Of a DNA stretch of 56,481 nt, positions 23,557 to 32,613 are shown in pieces; position 1 is the first letter of the stretch, and every line of letters starts with the position of its first letter. The translations under genes and the position numbers were made by a program. The notes beneath the pieces were generated by a model, which saw only the letters and a program-made list of their open reading frames with translations, was not told where the DNA came from and ran no database searches. This stretch comes from CAZPQM01 sp964588995 (GTDB lineage Bacteria > Pseudomonadota > Alphaproteobacteria > Rickettsiales > UBA8987), in assembly GCA_964588995.1 (NCBI GenBank), contig CAZPQM010000013.1:1-56481 (forward strand). The letters run 5' to 3'.

Positions 23557-25563
23557 ATGGCAAAAGGCAAGCAAACAGGCAAGCGGAAAACGACTTCGCG
23601 CTCAAAAGCGAACAGAAAAGCCACAGGGGGGAAGCGCGTCCCCAAGAAGCAGGCGCCTAAAAAAGCTAAAAAAGCCCGAAAGGCACCTGTTCGCAAAGCT
23701 AAACCATCCGGTTTAAAACGCTTGCTCAAAAAGCTTACAGCGTTCTTTGCCCTGTTATTTTTGTGGGCGGTGATCCTTGGCTTCATCCTCTCCTTTTATT
23801 TCGCACAAGGGATGCCGACGCTGGATGATATCAAGCGCCCTGCCCTCACCCCAAGCCTGGTGTTTTATGATAAAAATGGGTTGGAAATGGGCCAGCGGGG
23901 GCCACGACGGGGGGAATATCTCACCTACGACGCACTATCGCCCGTTTTAATCGAGGCCATATTAGCAGCAGAAGATCAACGGTTTTACGAGCATTTTGGC
24001 TTAGATGTGTGGGGCATTCTGCGTGCTGCTGCGGTAAACATGCAGGCGGGTGGTGTGCGGCAGGGGGGATCGACCATAACCCAGCAGCTCGCCAAGATTC
24101 TATTTCTGGAGCAAAGCCGAACCTTCAAGCGGAAAGTGCAGGAGGCCTTACTCGCCCTGCAGCTGGAATGGCGCTTCAGCAAACAGGAAATTCTCACCCT
24201 CTATCTCAACCGCATTTATCTGGGCGCGGGGAATTATGGGGTCGATGCCGCCGCACGCGACTATTTCGGGGTGTCGGCGCGGGAGCTGGACTATGTGGAA
24301 TCCGCCATCATCGCCGGCTTGATTAAAGCACCTTCACGGCTGGCGCCCGCCAGCAATCCGGAGGGTAGTCTGGCACGGGCGCGGGTGGTGCTTGGCATGA
24401 TGATCAATGCTGGCTACTTGCCGGATACCCCGCCTGACTCTGTGCTGGAGGAAGTCGTCCGCAAAATAAAAACCCGGCGGCGTGAGGTCGCAACACCCTA
24501 TTTACATTATTTCAGCGACTGGGTGATGGGCCAGCTAGACCAGTATATAGCCCCCGATATTCGCCAGCAGCAATTGCATATTCACACCACGCTGGACGCC
24601 GGCCTGCAACGCTTATGTCATGAGGCTCTTAACGAGGTGGTTAAGAAAAATAAGACCTCCCGTCACGTCTCTCAGGGCGCTATGCTTGGGATGGAGCCGG
24701 GTGGTGCCATCCGGGTGATGGTGGGGGGTGTGGACTATCAGACCAGCCAGTATAACCGCGCTACCCAGGCCATGCGTCAGCCCGGTTCGGCCTTCAAGCC
24801 GCTGGTATATCTCGCCGCGCTGGAACAGGGCTATGACCCTGACCGCCTGTATATCGATGGGCCGGTGACGGTCAATGGCTGGAGTCCATCGAATTACAAT
24901 AACGATTATATGGGGGAGATGCCGCTTCGGGAAGCGCTCGCGCTTTCGGTGAACACGGTTGCGGTCAAATTACAGGAAGATGTCGGGCGGGGTCGCATTC
25001 TTTCGCTTGCAAACGAGCTTGGGATCGATACGCCGCTGAAGGATCACCCTTCACTCGCGCTCGGAACCAACGAGACGACCCTCTATTCCCTGCTACAGGC
25101 CTATGCGCATTTCGCAGGCAATGGTCAATGGGTGCGGGGTTATGGTATCGAAAAGATCACTGATCCGACAGGGACCGTTCTGTTCGAGCGGAAACCCATC
25201 ACCCGTGAACCCATCATCCAGCCCATTGCAGCCCATCGCCTTAATATCATGCTGCAGGATACGCTGACCTACGGTACCGGTAAGCGCGCCGCCCTGCCCT
25301 TCCCGGCTGCCGCTAAGACCGGTACGTCGCAGGATCATCGCGATGCCTGGTTTATCGGCTATACCCCGCACCTCGTACTCGGCGTCTGGCTCGGCAATGA
25401 TGATAATACGCCGATGCATGATGTGACGGGTGGGAGCCTCCCCGCCACCCTCTGGCAACGGGTCATGCAAGCAGGGCATCGTGATATAGCGCCGCAACCC
25501 TTTCGTCTGGAGAATACACTAGACAGAGCAGATACCTATGATCAATTTTGGGACCAGTTTTAA
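23557..25563 (+). CDS. Class A penicillin-binding protein (PBP1A-like) with a very basic N-terminal tail
   Basis: This 668-residue bifunctional cell-wall synthase has one membrane helix (about 65-88). It is followed by a GT51 glycosyltransferase with EDQRFYEHFGLD (catalytic Glu about 139) and GGSTITQQLAKILF. The transpeptidase domain has the Ser of SAFKPL (about 411), the SVN motif (about 465) and KTGTSQ (about 588). The first 60 residues are dominated by Lys and Arg with Ala, Thr and Pro, like a histone-H1 or AlgP tail, and would face the cytoplasm. It is shorter than the usual alphaproteobacterial PBP1a of 750 or more residues. The gene appears monocistronic. Confidence 0.9.
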   Translation: MAKGKQTGKRKTTSRSKANRKATGGKRVPKKQAPKKAKKARKAPVRKAKPSGLKRLLKKLTAFFALLFLWAVILGFILSFYFAQGMPTLDDIKRPALTPSLVFYDKNGLEMGQRGPRRGEYLTYDALSPVLIEAILAAEDQRFYEHFGLDVWGILRAAAVNMQAGGVRQGGSTITQQLAKILFLEQSRTFKRKVQEALLALQLEWRFSKQEILTLYLNRIYLGAGNYGVDAAARDYFGVSARELDYVESAIIAGLIKAPSRLAPASNPEGSLARARVVLGMMINAGYLPDTPPDSVLEEVVRKIKTRRREVATPYLHYFSDWVMGQLDQYIAPDIRQQQLHIHTTLDAGLQRLCHEALNEVVKKNKTSRHVSQGAMLGMEPGGAIRVMVGGVDYQTSQYNRATQAMRQPGSAFKPLVYLAALEQGYDPDRLYIDGPVTVNGWSPSNYNNDYMGEMPLREALALSVNTVAVKLQEDVGRGRILSLANELGIDTPLKDHPSLALGTNETTLYSLLQAYAHFAGNGQWVRGYGIEKITDPTGTVLFERKPITREPIIQPIAAHRLNIMLQDTLTYGTGKRAALPFPAAAKTGTSQDHRDAWFIGYTPHLVLGVWLGNDDNTPMHDVTGGSLPATLWQRVMQAGHRDIAPQPFRLENTLDRADTYDQFWDQF

Positions 25564-25569
25564 TCTATT

Positions 25570-25601
25570 TTAACACTTCCTTAATCTTTCCGCGCTATAA
25601 T
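25570..25601 (+). promoter_or_regulatory. CtrA-type promoter of the 683-residue unknown
   Basis: TTAACACTTCCTTAA (25570-25584) is a perfect TTAA-N7-TTAA box, preceded 6 bases earlier by another TTAA (25560-25563). Eleven bases later stands a perfect TATAAT (25596-25601), 31 bases before the GTG start. The layout and spacing equal those of the PEPC-like promoter at 11570-11601. The box would overlap the -35 region, which itself is poor, as expected for an activator-dependent promoter. Confidence 0.65.
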
Positions 25602-25632
25602 ATAAATTATCTTTTCACTTACGAGGAGCGCG

Positions 25633-27684
25633 GTGGTCAGGCAACATATAGAGTGCGATAACTCGCGGATGATCGGCGCGAAGCTTAAAGACCATTATCG
25701 CGAGTCTGTTCCCGCTAGTTTAGACCGGCTTCATCAAAAAGCCCGGGAGCTGCAACCCGTGCTGGAAACTGCGATTGCTAATGCCGATTTACGCTTGAGG
25801 CTGGAAGCTTTTCCCCATGAGACCACATCTCAGACGAAAACGATGGCAACTCAGTGGCTCAGCCACCTCAAACAGCATGGTATATTAGCAGCAGATAAGC
25901 TGGAAAAAGAAGAAGACGCACTTAGAGAAGCACTTGCCGAGCTTTTCGAATCGTATAAAAATCGCCTGAACTCTGATAAGGATAGCTATAAGCAGACAGC
26001 CATCACCCTACTGCAGGATAACGGCTGGGCGATACGTAAGCATGAAGTAGAGAGTACGGATTTGGTAGCATTTAAGCAGGAACGGGCGCATTTTCAGGAG
26101 AAAATGGAAGAGCTTGCCGTCGAATGGCAACATTATTATGAGGGCCTTAAAGAAGAGCTTGGCCCGAATCATGAACAGGTGATCGCGGTTGATATCTTTA
26201 TCGACGATTTGATGCAGTACCGCAATGGCGCGATCAGTAAGCCGAGCCTTTTGACAGATTATACAGAGCTTCCAGAAAGAACTGAAAAAATGGATAGTGA
26301 TGAAAAGAAACTGGAAGAAGATTTTGCTAAAGTAACTAAACCTGCAGACCCGGCCGAAACCGTACCGGACATACCGCAGGATCCGCGCACGGAGCGCCTG
26401 TTTTCTACGGGTACGAAGACGTTGAGCAGCGCGCTGCGCAAGTTAAAGAAAGAGCTTACCGAGTCCAGAGAGCATAGCAGAGGCGAGCTGGCAGCCCTTG
26501 ACCTAAAAACGGAAATCCTAGAGGCTAACCGTGGCGAATTAAGCGATCTGGCTCGTGCTACCTATAAACCGGCCAGGCCGGAGGATGCGGATCGTATGCG
26601 CGATAAGCTGCTGGAAGCTATGTCGGAGTATATGGATAAAAAGCACCTAGACACGGGGATACCGCTCTATTTTCTCGAGAAAGATGAAATTATACCCGGC
26701 GGCTACCATAACCGCGCCCTTAAGATTGGGGTTGACGGCATTATTGCCGAGGTGAAATTAACCGAAGCCTGTCAGCTGGAGGAAAAACAGCTCTCAGATA
26801 AAATTTATCGTATTCTTCGGGATATGGTGCAGCGTTATAAAGGTAAAGTGGTCGCCTATCATTTTAAGGATCTCAATACGGAAGCCGATCAAACCCGCCT
26901 CGCTCTTTCCATTACTTCGGTGATGCAGGAAATCGGAAAAAAACACCCGCTCACACAATATTTGATGAATATGCTTCCCGAGTACCAAGACGCGCCACTG
27001 GACTTCGCGAAGGATATCACACGCTCGAAACAACTGGTAGATCAGCAATTTCAACTGGATACGGTAGAAGGATTTAGGAAAGCAGCAGATTTTCTGGAGC
27101 AGTTGCATCTGGCGATTCACATCTCGCCCAATATCTCGAACGTCGAGTTGATGAAGCGGCAGGATCCTCATTTTAAAGGTTATGCGGAAGAGTTTAATGT
27201 AGAGGCTTATCTGTCTTTGGATTCGATAGCGAAAAAGAAAGATTTCTTATCCCGGCATTTCGATGAAGCATTGATTGAACAGTTTCAGTATCTTAAAGGA
27301 GCAGATTTTGTACGCGAGCAGAATAATAAGTATAATCTTGCTAAATTAAAGGCCGTTCTCTCTCCTGCTTTTCAGACAAAAGAGCGTGATGAACAGCTGA
27401 CGGCACTGGCCGGGTTAAAGCCTGAGCGGGTGCAATCTCTCTACCAATCGGCGAAAGGGCAGCAGTTCATAGCCGGTCTTTTTGATAAGCTTGAACTTGC
27501 TAATAGGGAATGGCGCGAGCATTATATGAAAAAGGTGCTGGAATATGAGCGCGATAAGATGGATCCGGGTGAAAAATTAATTCCTGAAGTATGGCGCCGT
27601 TTAATAGTCAGCGCTCACCGGGAAGCAGAGCTAAGTAATCAGCTCAATTCCGAGCACGAGCGGGGGGGAAGGAACAGGCCCTGA
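25633..27684 (+). CDS. Large helical protein of unknown function (683 aa)
   Basis: A GTG start is chosen because GAGGAG lies 4 bases upstream. The protein is hydrophilic, Lys/Glu-rich and mostly helical, with no signal peptide or membrane segment. Residues 1-215 look coiled-coil-like. An acidic, Pro-containing linker follows (about 216-260). The stretch near 353-400 (PGGYHNRALKIGVDGIIAEV, then helices) looks like a compact alpha/beta domain, faintly like the GY-x-H beta-hairpin of RelA/SpoT-type domains; I do not rely on this. The last residues (HERGGRNRP) are Arg-rich and polar, as in some VirB/D4 secretion substrates. No family is recognised. Confidence 0.75.
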   Translation: MVRQHIECDNSRMIGAKLKDHYRESVPASLDRLHQKARELQPVLETAIANADLRLRLEAFPHETTSQTKTMATQWLSHLKQHGILAADKLEKEEDALREALAELFESYKNRLNSDKDSYKQTAITLLQDNGWAIRKHEVESTDLVAFKQERAHFQEKMEELAVEWQHYYEGLKEELGPNHEQVIAVDIFIDDLMQYRNGAISKPSLLTDYTELPERTEKMDSDEKKLEEDFAKVTKPADPAETVPDIPQDPRTERLFSTGTKTLSSALRKLKKELTESREHSRGELAALDLKTEILEANRGELSDLARATYKPARPEDADRMRDKLLEAMSEYMDKKHLDTGIPLYFLEKDEIIPGGYHNRALKIGVDGIIAEVKLTEACQLEEKQLSDKIYRILRDMVQRYKGKVVAYHFKDLNTEADQTRLALSITSVMQEIGKKHPLTQYLMNMLPEYQDAPLDFAKDITRSKQLVDQQFQLDTVEGFRKAADFLEQLHLAIHISPNISNVELMKRQDPHFKGYAEEFNVEAYLSLDSIAKKKDFLSRHFDEALIEQFQYLKGADFVREQNNKYNLAKLKAVLSPAFQTKERDEQLTALAGLKPERVQSLYQSAKGQQFIAGLFDKLELANREWREHYMKKVLEYERDKMDPGEKLIPEVWRRLIVSAHREAELSNQLNSEHERGGRNRP

Positions 27685-27710
27685 CGGCACTATGGCGCGC
27701 GGTTAACTAT

Positions 27711-27739
27711 TTGACTCAGCGCCGCTTCCTGCGTAGAAC
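27711..27739 (+). promoter_or_regulatory. Possible purB promoter
   Basis: TTGACT (27711-27716) and TAGAAC (27734-27739) are 17 bases apart, 32 bases before the purB start. The -35 matches 5 of 6 and the -10 matches 4 of 6 consensus bases. Confidence 0.4.
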
Positions 27740-27771
27740 ACCATCATCGATAATATACACAGGTAAAACGC

Positions 27772-29079
27772 ATGATTCCCCGCTATTCACGCCCTGAAAT
27801 GGTTGCCATCTGGGAGCCGCACAATAAATTTCGCATCTGGCGCGATATTGAAGTCTATGCCTCCGAAGCGCAGGCGAAGCTCGGTGTCATCCCCGAAGCC
27901 GCCGCTAAGATTATCAGCGAAAAAGCGCCAACCGTCTTTACCGATGCCGATATTCGGGCCATTGATGATATCGAAGCCGTAACGAAGCATGATGTGATTG
28001 CTTTTCTGACGCATCTCGCCAGTTTCATCGGTGAGAATAGCCGCTTCGTCCATCAGGGTATGACCAGCTCGGACGTGCTTGATACCTGCCTGAATGTGCA
28101 GCTTACGCAGGCAACCGACATTTTGCTCGACGATATGGACCGCCTGTTAGAGGCGCTTAAAGCCCGCGCCTATGAAACCAGGGACATGCCCGCGATGGGT
28201 CGGAGCCACGGCATCCATGCCGAGCCGGTGACGATGGGGCTAAAATTCGCCCGCTTCTATGCCGAATTCAAGCGCGGTAAAGACAGGTTGTTACAGGCCC
28301 GTAATGAAATTGCTACTTGCGCGATCTCCGGTGCGGTCGGCACATTTGCCAATATTGAGCCCGCGGTCGAGGAGTATGTCGCGGAGAAGCTTGGTCTGCA
28401 GCCGGAGCCGATATCGACGCAAGTGATTCCCCGGGATCGGCATGCGGCCTACTTCGCTACACTTGGCGTTATCGCAAGCTCGATTGAGAATATCGCCGTG
28501 GAGATTCGTCATCTGCAGCGCACCGAAGTGCTGGAAGCGGAAGAGTTTTTCAGCAAAGGCCAAAAAGGCTCCTCCGCGATGCCGCATAAGCGCAATCCAG
28601 TGTTGTCGGAGAATCTGACCGGGCTCGCACGCTACGTCCGCACCGGTGTTACACCGGCGCTTGAGAATGTGGCGCTGTGGCATGAGCGGGATATCTCGCA
28701 CAGTTCGGTTGAACGTATGGTTGCGCCGGATGTAACGGTCGTGCTGGATTTCGCGCTGAACCGCCTGATCGGCTTGGTCGACAAGCTGGTCGTCTACCCG
28801 GATCATATGGATCGTAACATCAATCAATTGCATGGATTGATCTTCTCACAGCGCGTTTTGCTGGCGCTCACACAAGCCGGAATGAGCCGTGAGGAAGCCT
28901 ATCAGGCCGTACAGCGTAACGCCATGAAGGTATGGGAAGAGCAAAAAGACTTCCTGACCGAGCTGTCGAACGATGCTGACGTGACGCAGCGTTTGGATAT
29001 ATCCGAACTTTCCGAGCTGTTTGACATGGCTTACCACACCAAACATGTTGACACGATCTTCGAACGGGTGTTCGGCTAA
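27772..29079 (+). CDS. purB: Adenylosuccinate lyase
   Basis: This 435-residue fumarase/aspartase-superfamily enzyme cleaves SAICAR and adenylosuccinate in purine synthesis. It shows KHDVIAFLTHLA, the TSSDVLDTCLNVQ segment, GRSHGIHAEPVTMGLKFA with the catalytic His, and the superfamily signature GSSAMPHKRNPVLSEN containing the flexible-loop Ser. Length and order are typical of the bacterial PurB with about 430 residues. purL is in the same window but not adjacent. Confidence 0.95.
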   Translation: MIPRYSRPEMVAIWEPHNKFRIWRDIEVYASEAQAKLGVIPEAAAKIISEKAPTVFTDADIRAIDDIEAVTKHDVIAFLTHLASFIGENSRFVHQGMTSSDVLDTCLNVQLTQATDILLDDMDRLLEALKARAYETRDMPAMGRSHGIHAEPVTMGLKFARFYAEFKRGKDRLLQARNEIATCAISGAVGTFANIEPAVEEYVAEKLGLQPEPISTQVIPRDRHAAYFATLGVIASSIENIAVEIRHLQRTEVLEAEEFFSKGQKGSSAMPHKRNPVLSENLTGLARYVRTGVTPALENVALWHERDISHSSVERMVAPDVTVVLDFALNRLIGLVDKLVVYPDHMDRNINQLHGLIFSQRVLLALTQAGMSREEAYQAVQRNAMKVWEEQKDFLTELSNDADVTQRLDISELSELFDMAYHTKHVDTIFERVFG

Positions 29080-29172
29080 GCGCTACTATTTTTCATAATT
29101 ATATAGCCATTAGCAAGTTGTGCCTTGATAAGCAGTGCATCGTAACGTACCAGCATTAAGGTAAGGTAGAAG

Positions 29173-29249
29173 TGGTGGCTGGGGGGAGACTTGAACTCCC
29201 GACCTCACGATTATGAGTCGTGCGCTCTAACCGGCTGAGCTACCCAGCC
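29173..29249 (-). tRNA. tRNA with CAU anticodon (elongator Met, or Ile2)
   Basis: The 77-base minus-strand cloverleaf has acceptor arms GGCTGGG and CCCAGCC, D-arm GCTC/GAGC, anticodon stem CACGA/TCGTG around CTCATAA, and T-arm GGGAG-TTCAAGT-CTCCC. The discriminator is A, and the terminal CCA is encoded. The CAU anticodon fits elongator tRNA-Met or the tRNA-Ile2 that TilS modifies. It is not an initiator, because the first pair is a standard G-C. The Met reading is slightly favoured by resemblance to alphaproteobacterial Met tRNAs. Confidence 0.93.
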
Positions 29250-29435
29250 CTGCTTGTACCCTTCGCGCGGATCGCAAAAAAGGGCAAAATAAGGAGCACG
29301 CATTATTCTGCTCCGCACTCAGAAATCAAGCTTTTTATCATTCCGGAGCGCAAATCTCCGATTATGCACTTGCCCGTGCAGCTTTTCTTGGCTAGAACAG
29401 CTAGTGCGATTTTACATATTAATATAGGTAGAAGT

Positions 29436-29957
29436 ATGCGTTACATCACCTTACTTGGTATTGCAGGTCTGACCCTGGCATCCGCCAGTACGATCAGCGG
29501 CTGTTCGTCTGATAATATTGAAGCCACCTACCCGATTGAGCAGGAGGACGCGCGGCGATTACGGCATGGGCGTCTCACCGGCGAAGGTGGGTTTCAGCTT
29601 TTCGGCGGTGATGAGAAAAAAGGCGGGTCCGGCAGCGGCATCGGCGTCAACAGCTTTCTCTGGCGCGCTTCGCTCGATACGATTTCCTTCATGCCGCTCG
29701 ATGAGGTTGATCCGCATGGCGGCGTGATCATTACCGATTGGTACGAGGATCCGGCGGCTCCCGGTGAGCGGTTTAAACTTAATATTGTGATCATGGGTAC
29801 CGAGCTGCGATCCGATGGGGTGCGCGTCTCCGTCTTCCGCCAGAAGCTGAAAAGTGGGGTGTGGCGTGACAGCCCAACCTCCAGCGATACAGCGCGTAAG
29901 TTAGAAGATAAAATCCTGACGCGTGCCCGTGAACTCCGCGTCAAGAGCGCATCCTAG
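29436..29957 (+). CDS. DUF3576 lipoprotein
   Basis: The ATG at 29436 follows AGGTAGAAG and gives a 173-residue product with a lipoprotein signal ending STISGC. The mature part has the DUF3576 features: FLWRASLDTISFMPLDEVDPHGGVIITDWY, then ERFKLNIVIMGTELRSDGVRVSVFRQ. The family is alphaproteobacterial and usually sits directly before leuS, as here (16 bases between). It is probably outer-membrane-anchored, and its function is unknown. Confidence 0.85.
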   Translation: MRYITLLGIAGLTLASASTISGCSSDNIEATYPIEQEDARRLRHGRLTGEGGFQLFGGDEKKGGSGSGIGVNSFLWRASLDTISFMPLDEVDPHGGVIITDWYEDPAAPGERFKLNIVIMGTELRSDGVRVSVFRQKLKSGVWRDSPTSSDTARKLEDKILTRARELRVKSAS

Positions 29958-29973
29958 CGCTTCAGAGCAGCTT

Positions 29974-32613
29974 ATGGCAGTCTATAACGCATCCGAAATA
30001 GAAGCCCACTGGCAGGCGAAATGGGATGAAATGGGATGCTTCTCAACCCCCGAGCAGCCCACGCAAAAGAAGTATGTGCTTGAGATGTTCCCCTACCCGT
30101 CCGGTAATATCCATGTCGGCCATTTGCGCAATTATTCGATCGGTGATGTGACAGCGCGTTTTTACCGGGCGCAGGGCCATGATGTGCTCTATCCCATCGG
30201 CTGGGACGCGTTCGGCCTACCGGCGGAAAATGCCGCGATCAAGCACAAAACCCATCCGAAGAAATGGACGTATAACAATATCGCGCATATGCGTAAGCAG
30301 CTGAAATCGATCGGGCTTAGCTATGACTGGTCTCGCGAGATAACTACCTGCGATCCGGATTATTATCGACATGAACAGAAGATGTTTCTCGATTTTCTCC
30401 GTGAGGGCATTGCTTATCAAAAAGAAGCCGAGGTTAATTGGGATCCGGTGGATCAGACGGTACTTGCCAATGAGCAGGTGATTGACGGCAAGGGCTGGCG
30501 CTCAGGCGCTCCGGTCGAACGCAAAAAACTAAAGCAGTGGTTTCTGAAAATCACCGACTTTGCCGATGGGTTATTGGATGGGCTGGAAACGCTTGACGGG
30601 TGGCCGGAGCGGGTGAAGCTGATGCAGGAAAAATGGATTGGTAAATCACAAGGTGCCGATGTACTTTTCCCCTTTACCCAGCTGGAAAGTACGCTAAGCA
30701 AATCGCTTAACCGTATGGTTAATGAAGGAGTATTTGATGAGGCTGGGCAATCGCTTATTACCGAATGGGGTGAGGGTGCCGCCCTCCGGGTGTTCACCAC
30801 CCGGCCCGATACGCTGTTTGGCGCGTCTTTTTGCGCGATTGCGGCAGGGCATCCGCTCGCTAGCCTGCTAGCGGAGTCCGACCCCGTAGCCGCACAATTT
30901 ATAGAGCAATGTAACCAGCTCGGGACATCAACAGAGGCGATTGAGAAGGCGGAAAAAGAAGGCTATGATACGGGCCTTCGCGTACAACACCCCTTTCTAG
31001 AAGATGAAACCCTGCCCGTCTATATCGCCAATTTCGTGCTGATGGGCTATGGGACGGGGGCCATCTTCGCCTGCCCGGCCCACGACCAGCGCGATCTGGA
31101 CTTTGCCCGCAAATACGACCTGCCGATCAAACCGGTCGTTGCGCCCAAGGGCGATGAACGCTTTACGGTCGAAGGGGAAGCCTATACCGGTGGCGGCAGG
31201 CTGATTCACTCTGAATTTCTCAACGGGCTGGACGTAGAGTCCGCTAAAGAAAAGGCTATTAACCGTTTGGTTAAGCTAGGGCTTGGCGCTGCACGAACCA
31301 GCTATCGGCTACGCGACTGGGGCATTTCCCGGCAGCGATATTGGGGCTGTCCCATTCCGATTATCTATTGCGATGATTGCGGCGCCGTACCGGTTCCGGA
31401 GCAGGATCTACCCGTCACCCTGCCGGAGGATGTGGATTTCAGCAATTTACCACCCGGTAACCCACTTGACCACCACCCGAGCTGGAAACAGGTTAATTGC
31501 CCGCAATGCGGCAAGCCTGCCGAGCGCGAAACCGATACGTTTGATACTTTCTTCGAGTCCAGTTGGTATTTCCTGCGCTATGCTGCGCCCAAGGATGGGC
31601 TGGATAAAGCCGCGATCGATAGCTGGCTGCCGGTGGATCATTATATCGGCGGGATCGAGCACGCGGTACTGCATCTGCTGTATGCCCGTTTCTTTACACG
31701 TGCGTTGCATGCCTGTGGTTATACGGGGGTTGAGGAGCCGTTCCGTGGGTTGTTAACTCAGGGAATGGTGTGCCACAAGACCTATCAGGATCCGCGTGGC
31801 GAATGGTTATTCCCGAGTGACGTTACCCACATTACCGGCGAAGAATTTCAGACGAAGAATGGTGAGCCGGTCACGGTCGGGCCGTCGATTAAAATGTCCA
31901 AGTCGAAGCTGAATGTCGTCGACCCTGCGGAGATTATAGAACAGTATGGGGCCGATACGGCGCGGCTTTTTATGCTTTCCGATTCACCCCCCGAGCGTGA
32001 TCTCGACTGGTCGGATGCCGGCCTCCGGGGGGCGCGTAAGTATCTGGACAGGCTGTGGAAATTGTCTGAGTCGTGTGATGGGACGGGTGATAACCTCCCT
32101 ACCCCGGATACACTCAACCCAACCCAACTGGCCCTCCTTAAGACCATCCATAAAACTATCGACCAAGTCACACAGGAAGTCGAATCGCAGGGCTTGAATA
32201 AAGCCATTGCACTGATCCGCAGCCTGACCAATGAGCTGGAGCGTTTCGTACCTGAGGAGAAGACGGATCGGGCACTGATCGTGTTCGGATTCAGCACCGC
32301 GCTGCAATTACTGCACCCCTTTACACCGCATATCACCGAAGCCTTATGGGCCGAAATGGGTCACACTAACCCCCTTGTCACCACCCCCTGGCCCACCGCG
32401 GATGCATCCCTGTTGGTCGATGATACTGTTACGGTCGCCATACAGGTAAATGGTAAGTTGAAGGCCACGCTCGACCTCGCAAAAGATATTGAGCGGGATC
32501 GTGCAGAAGCGCTTGCGCTTGCTCTGGATCCCGTGCAGAATGCCACACAAGGAAAAGCGATCAAAAAAGTTATTGTCGTACCCAATAGGATCATCAATGT
32601 CGTTGCTGCGTAA
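29974..32613 (+). CDS. leuS: Leucyl-tRNA synthetase
   Basis: The 879-residue class I synthetase starts at the ATG at 29974 (MAVYNASEIEAHWQ). It has the HIGH-type motif PYPSGNIHVGHLRN, an editing (CP1) domain around residues 225-420 including ACPAHDQRDLDFA, a zinc ribbon (YCDDCGAVPVPEQ and NCPQCGKPAE), and the KMSKS loop at about residue 640. It charges tRNA-Leu in the cytosol. Its end overlaps lptE by 17 bases. Confidence 0.96.
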   Translation: MAVYNASEIEAHWQAKWDEMGCFSTPEQPTQKKYVLEMFPYPSGNIHVGHLRNYSIGDVTARFYRAQGHDVLYPIGWDAFGLPAENAAIKHKTHPKKWTYNNIAHMRKQLKSIGLSYDWSREITTCDPDYYRHEQKMFLDFLREGIAYQKEAEVNWDPVDQTVLANEQVIDGKGWRSGAPVERKKLKQWFLKITDFADGLLDGLETLDGWPERVKLMQEKWIGKSQGADVLFPFTQLESTLSKSLNRMVNEGVFDEAGQSLITEWGEGAALRVFTTRPDTLFGASFCAIAAGHPLASLLAESDPVAAQFIEQCNQLGTSTEAIEKAEKEGYDTGLRVQHPFLEDETLPVYIANFVLMGYGTGAIFACPAHDQRDLDFARKYDLPIKPVVAPKGDERFTVEGEAYTGGGRLIHSEFLNGLDVESAKEKAINRLVKLGLGAARTSYRLRDWGISRQRYWGCPIPIIYCDDCGAVPVPEQDLPVTLPEDVDFSNLPPGNPLDHHPSWKQVNCPQCGKPAERETDTFDTFFESSWYFLRYAAPKDGLDKAAIDSWLPVDHYIGGIEHAVLHLLYARFFTRALHACGYTGVEEPFRGLLTQGMVCHKTYQDPRGEWLFPSDVTHITGEEFQTKNGEPVTVGPSIKMSKSKLNVVDPAEIIEQYGADTARLFMLSDSPPERDLDWSDAGLRGARKYLDRLWKLSESCDGTGDNLPTPDTLNPTQLALLKTIHKTIDQVTQEVESQGLNKAIALIRSLTNELERFVPEEKTDRALIVFGFSTALQLLHPFTPHITEALWAEMGHTNPLVTTPWPTADASLLVDDTVTVAIQVNGKLKATLDLAKDIERDRAEALALALDPVQNATQGKAIKKVIVVPNRIINVVAA

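Noticed and set aside
24631..24650. TTAA-N8-TTAA pairs in coding regions (for example in the PBP gene and leuS)
   Set aside because: The spacing is 8, not 7, so they do not meet the CtrA consensus.
29220..29435. A longer N-terminus for the DUF3576 lipoprotein beginning at 29220
   Set aside because: It would begin inside the tRNA gene and bury the lipoprotein signal; the ATG at 29436 has a good ribosome site.
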